From the NCBI RefSeq assembly GCF_051846935.1, contig NZ_JBPYCS010000005.1, positions 91,248-155,247 of the forward strand: a DNA stretch of 64,000 bases, read 5' to 3'. This DNA is from JBPYCR01 sp051846935 (lineage in GTDB: Bacteria > Bacillota > Bacilli > Bacillales > Amphibacillaceae). Shown piece by piece: positions 61,871-64,000 of this stretch; the first letter of the stretch is position 1, and every line of letters begins with the position of its first letter. The notes beneath the pieces were generated by a model, which did no database searches, was not told the DNA's origin, and saw only the letters and a list, made by a program, of their open reading frames with translations. A program made the position numbers and the translations under genes.

Positions 61871-63080
61871 CGTTTAGCAATTCATCCAGTAATAAGTTGC
61901 AAGCAGCTTTTTTAATTGCTTTTTCATCTGCTTGTTCGATCGATTGTAAATACTTTTTTGCTTGTCGGTGATTATATAATTCAGATAAAAAAGGATAAAT
62001 GTTTGCATGCTCCATTTGTTTCGTTAGCTCACCGATAAAATAATCGTCGCCTGTAAACATGGTATCTCTCTCATTTAGCTTCGTATTCACTTGATATATA
62101 TAGCGCCATTGCGTTTCATGTATAAACGTTTCATTAATGAGCTCGATTAGCTCGGTAATTGTATGGTCGGTAACAGGCTGACGCGTAGTATCACCATGAA
62201 GAGTGAGTGAAAGTAATACCGGTGTTGTGCTCGAGAGGGATTGAACACTTGTTTGTACCTTTTTCTCTATTTCATAAAGCGCTGATAAACTAGAAATGTC
62301 AATGTCTAACGTTTGGAACTCAATTGCATGCAATGGAATAAAATCCAGGCTCGCATCGGTTTCTGTTAACTCTACATAATAGCAGCCCTTTTCCCCTCGT
62401 TCATTTCGATGTCTGCCTTGAATATTCCCTGGATATACGATAAGCGGATCTTCTTTCAATGTTTGACGTTGATGAATATGTCCTAATGCCCAATAGTCAA
62501 AATCTTCCTTTACTAAATCGTTCAGTAAAAAAGGCGCATACATATCATGCGTTGAATTTTGTTGATAGCTTCCATGTAACAGCGCTATATGAAATGGTAT
62601 TTGTTCCTCAACAACCTTATACGTTTGTGCCTTATTAGTCGTAATTGCTTTATTTACATAACTAAAACCGTATATGTTAACGAGTGATTGATTGTTTCGT
62701 TTGAACGTAAAGTGCTGAACGTTTTCCTCTTTAAAAACAAAAACATTATCTGGATATGATACGTGATGGATGTTTCCTTTTATGTAATCATGATTTCCAT
62801 ACGATATGTAAACGGATATATGATGGTGCTTTAACTGTTCAAATGCTTTTCTAAGCTTGATTTGCGCTCTTAAACCGCGTCTTTCATTATCGAATAAATC
62901 CCCTACTAATAAAACAAAATCTACTTTTTTATCAATTGCTGCCTGAACGAGCCGATCAAGTGCGGTAAACGTACTTTCAGCAATTTCTTTAAACAGATGC
63001 TCTGGTACGCTTGCAAGCCCTTTAAAAGGGCTATCTAAATGTAAGTCGGCGGCATGAAGAAATGAAATTTTCTTTGTCAT
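61857..63080 (-). CDS. yhaO: Mre11/SbcD-like metallophosphoesterase YhaO
   Basis: Predicted DNA nuclease/phosphoesterase of 407 residues. Calcineurin-fold motifs in order: LHAADLHLDSPF near 7, VLLVGDLFDNERRG near 57, ISYGNHDYIKG near 95, ALLHGSYQQN near 170 and WALGHIHQRQ near 200. A C-terminal capping region follows. The start at 63080 has AAGAGGATGA upstream; an ATG four codons earlier overlaps it. It overlaps yhaN, suggesting a fixed stoichiometric pair. A role in double-strand break or replication repair has been discussed for B. subtilis YhaO; that is not visible from sequence. Confidence 0.93.
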   Translation of the reverse strand: MTKKISFLHAADLHLDSPFKGLASVPEHLFKEIAESTFTALDRLVQAAIDKKVDFVLLVGDLFDNERRGLRAQIKLRKAFEQLKHHHISVYISYGNHDYIKGNIHHVSYPDNVFVFKEENVQHFTFKRNNQSLVNIYGFSYVNKAITTNKAQTYKVVEEQIPFHIALLHGSYQQNSTHDMYAPFLLNDLVKEDFDYWALGHIHQRQTLKEDPLIVYPGNIQGRHRNERGEKGCYYVELTETDASLDFIPLHAIEFQTLDIDISSLSALYEIEKKVQTSVQSLSSTTPVLLSLTLHGDTTRQPVTDHTITELIELINETFIHETQWRYIYQVNTKLNERDTMFTGDDYFIGELTKQMEHANIYPFLSELYNHRQAKKYLQSIEQADEKAIKKAACNLLLDELLNDGGE

Positions 63081-63268
63081 CCTTAAATTCATCCTCTTTT
63101 AAATTCGTACATTCATTTTAGCAAAACAACAAGGGGAATGCACGTTCGGGGAGCGGTGTAACCAGTACCATACATTTCCTTTATATTTTTTTAACCGAGT
63201 ACATCTTTCTTTACTTATCCGACCGTGGCATAATGAATGTAGCATGCTTACACGAGGAGGCTTAGTCA

Positions 63269-63454
63269 ATGAAAATGTACACCTTAACGGTTTTTTCAAA
63301 ATCAGGTGAGAAATTACTGGACGAATCGTTTAACGCAGCAACAGACGACGAAGCAAAAAGGATCGGAGAAGAGCGATTATCTAACGAAGGCTATCAAAAT
63401 TACACACATCGCTGTGTAACTCCCGACGCAAACCTTTTGTTGTTTCATCGCTAA
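63269..63454 (+). CDS. yhzD: YhzD family small protein
   Basis: A 61-residue protein, KMYTLTVFSKSGEKLLDESF then TDDEAKRIGEERL and a C-terminal THRCV...LLLFHR ending. The Asp-Asp-Glu-Ala-Lys block and terminal FHR match what I recall for YhzD, which lies next to yhaO in B. subtilis. Function is unknown. GAGGAGGCTTAGTCA precedes the ATG. It is divergent from yhaO. Confidence 0.78.
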   Translation: MKMYTLTVFSKSGEKLLDESFNAATDDEAKRIGEERLSNEGYQNYTHRCVTPDANLLLFHR

Positions 63455-63533
63455 CTATTTAGGGTTGTACCGTTGCTTTCAGTGGTCTCCTGCTACGAAA
63501 TGCGGGATTTCACCGATCTCTTTCATCTCGCTT

Positions 63534-63582
63534 GAGTCTTGCATCTTCCATTCGCTAGCGGTGGAGAGCCCTCCTAATTTCC
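63534..63582. repeat. Short intergenic repeat, second copy
   Basis: TCTTGCATCTTCCATTCGCT then GTGGAGAGCCCTCCTAAT matches 48897-48942 with few changes. Confidence 0.55.
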
Positions 63583-63606
63583 AGAACCTTTTTTGTAAAA
63601 ACAGAA

Positions 63607-63643
63607 AGCTCGTAGAAGAATACAACCCCATCTTCTACGAGCT
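63607..63643 (-). terminator. yheA terminator
   Basis: AGCTCGTAGAAGA and TCTTCTACGAGCT are exact inverted repeats. Read on the minus strand they are followed by TTCTGTTTTT. Confidence 0.85.
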
Positions 63644-63663
63644 ATTACTTTATTTGTACGGCT

Positions 63664-64000
63664 TTATTTTTCAGACGCTCCGTATAGTTCCTCTAAAGGC
63701 TGCGTAATAATTCTACTTATATCATTTATAACTAAGTTTAGCCGCTGTTCTTTATCCATTAAATTTGAAATATCTTTATGCTGCTGAACTAAATCGACGA
63801 CTTGCCGAGCTTTTTCTACCTCTTCCTCTGTTATTTCTTCCCCTTGCATTTGTTTTTGTTGCAACTGCAATTGTGTATCTCTAAAATTCTCAAACATTTT
63901 TTTCGCGGAATCATCGTTCATAACCGCTTCAAATGCTTCTTTTAAATCAATAAATTCTTGGCTATTACGAATCGCTTTTTCTAAATCACGGGCGTTGTCA
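63664..64000 (-). CDS. yheA: YlbF/YmcA family protein YheA (partial, 5' end outside window)
   Basis: C-terminal 111 or so codons of a small all-helical protein. The open frame continues without a stop to the window edge, reading DNARDLEKAIRNSQEF, DLKEAFEAV, MNDDSAKKMFENFRDTQ, and then a Gln/Glu-rich helix ending PLEELYGASEK. The pattern is that of the YlbF/YmcA/YheA family. YlbF and YmcA affect RNase Y activity and biofilm/competence in B. subtilis; YheA itself has no firm role. The internal ATG at 63921 is not the start because the family N-terminus continues upstream of it. Confidence 0.85.
   Translation of the reverse strand, partial: DNARDLEKAIRNSQEFIDLKEAFEAVMNDDSAKKMFENFRDTQLQLQQKQMQGEEITEEEVEKARQVVDLVQQHKDISNLMDKEQRLNLVINDISRIITQPLEELYGASEK

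Noticed and set aside
1..64000. CRISPR array, prophage, restriction-modification or toxin-antitoxin locus
   Set aside because: No regularly spaced direct repeats, phage structural genes, methylases or toxin pairs were recognised.

Overview
The window is low-GC Bacillota DNA and nearly all of it reads as core chromosome of a Bacillaceae member. Gene content and order are close to Bacillus subtilis. Several features (opuA glycine betaine operon, an AT-rich moderately diverged proteome, and the type of small intergenic palindromes) fit the Oceanobacillus/Virgibacillus group better than Bacillus proper. That genus-level guess is inference. I see no prophage, CRISPR array, rRNA, tRNA or antibiotic cluster.

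Layout. 0.2-1.1 kb: xpt with a guanine riboswitch. 1.3-2.0 kb: an insertion-sequence scar and a DUF2306-like membrane protein. 2.2-8.1 kb: ssrA (tmRNA), smpB, a cupin, rnr, an esterase, secG and a YitT-family protein, which is the ribosome-rescue/RNase R neighbourhood. 8.4-15.4 kb: the glycolytic operon cggR-gapA-pgk-tpiA-gpmI-eno with a CggR-type operator in front and a terminator between gapA and pgk. 15.6-20.4 kb: a small glutaredoxin, then rocB and a GntR regulator divergent from rocD (arginine/ornithine catabolism). 20.6-29.3 kb: an ion-channel-like protein, addA, addB and a TVP38/TMEM64 protein. 29.5-32.5 kb: comK, a lipoate ligase, yhfI and the tiny zinc-ribbon gene yhfH. 32.8-40.7 kb: hemE-hemH-hemY, a pbpF-type penicillin-binding protein, the heme monooxygenase hmoB and a disulfide-forming pair. 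40.8-41.8 kb and 49.1-50.3 kb: two decayed copies of one IS1182-like element carrying a small inverted-repeat insertion. 41.8-48.7 kb: PAP2 phosphatase, ferritin-like protein, M20 amidohydrolase (yhaA), ecsB-ecsA, hit, trpP, yhaH. 50.4-55.4 kb: an opuA operon with three tandem substrate-binding lipoproteins. 56-64 kb: prsA, yhaL, yhaM, yhaN-yhaO, yhzD and the 3' part of yheA.

Functional links. CggR, GapA, Pgk, TpiA, GpmI and Eno form one regulated lower-glycolysis unit. SsrA and SmpB are the trans-translation partners, and RNase R is their usual degradation partner. AddA and AddB make the recombination nuclease. HemE, HemH and HemY run the late coproporphyrin-dependent heme pathway beside HmoB, which breaks heme down. 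YhaN and YhaO resemble Rad50/Mre11 and sit beside the exoribonuclease YhaM.

The observations most worth a second look are: eight precisely phased NAG triplets over the trpP ribosome-binding site (a TRAP target); a strongly base-paired, non-coding stretch with its own promoter and terminator between ecsA and hit; the tandem triplication of OpuAC behind an internal terminator; the small inverted-repeat element fixed at the same codon of two IS copies; an AddB whose Walker A lysine is gone; and a shortened tmRNA tag. None of these amounts to a wholly new system on sequence alone. No search or folding program was run; all homology calls come from recognition of sequence motifs.
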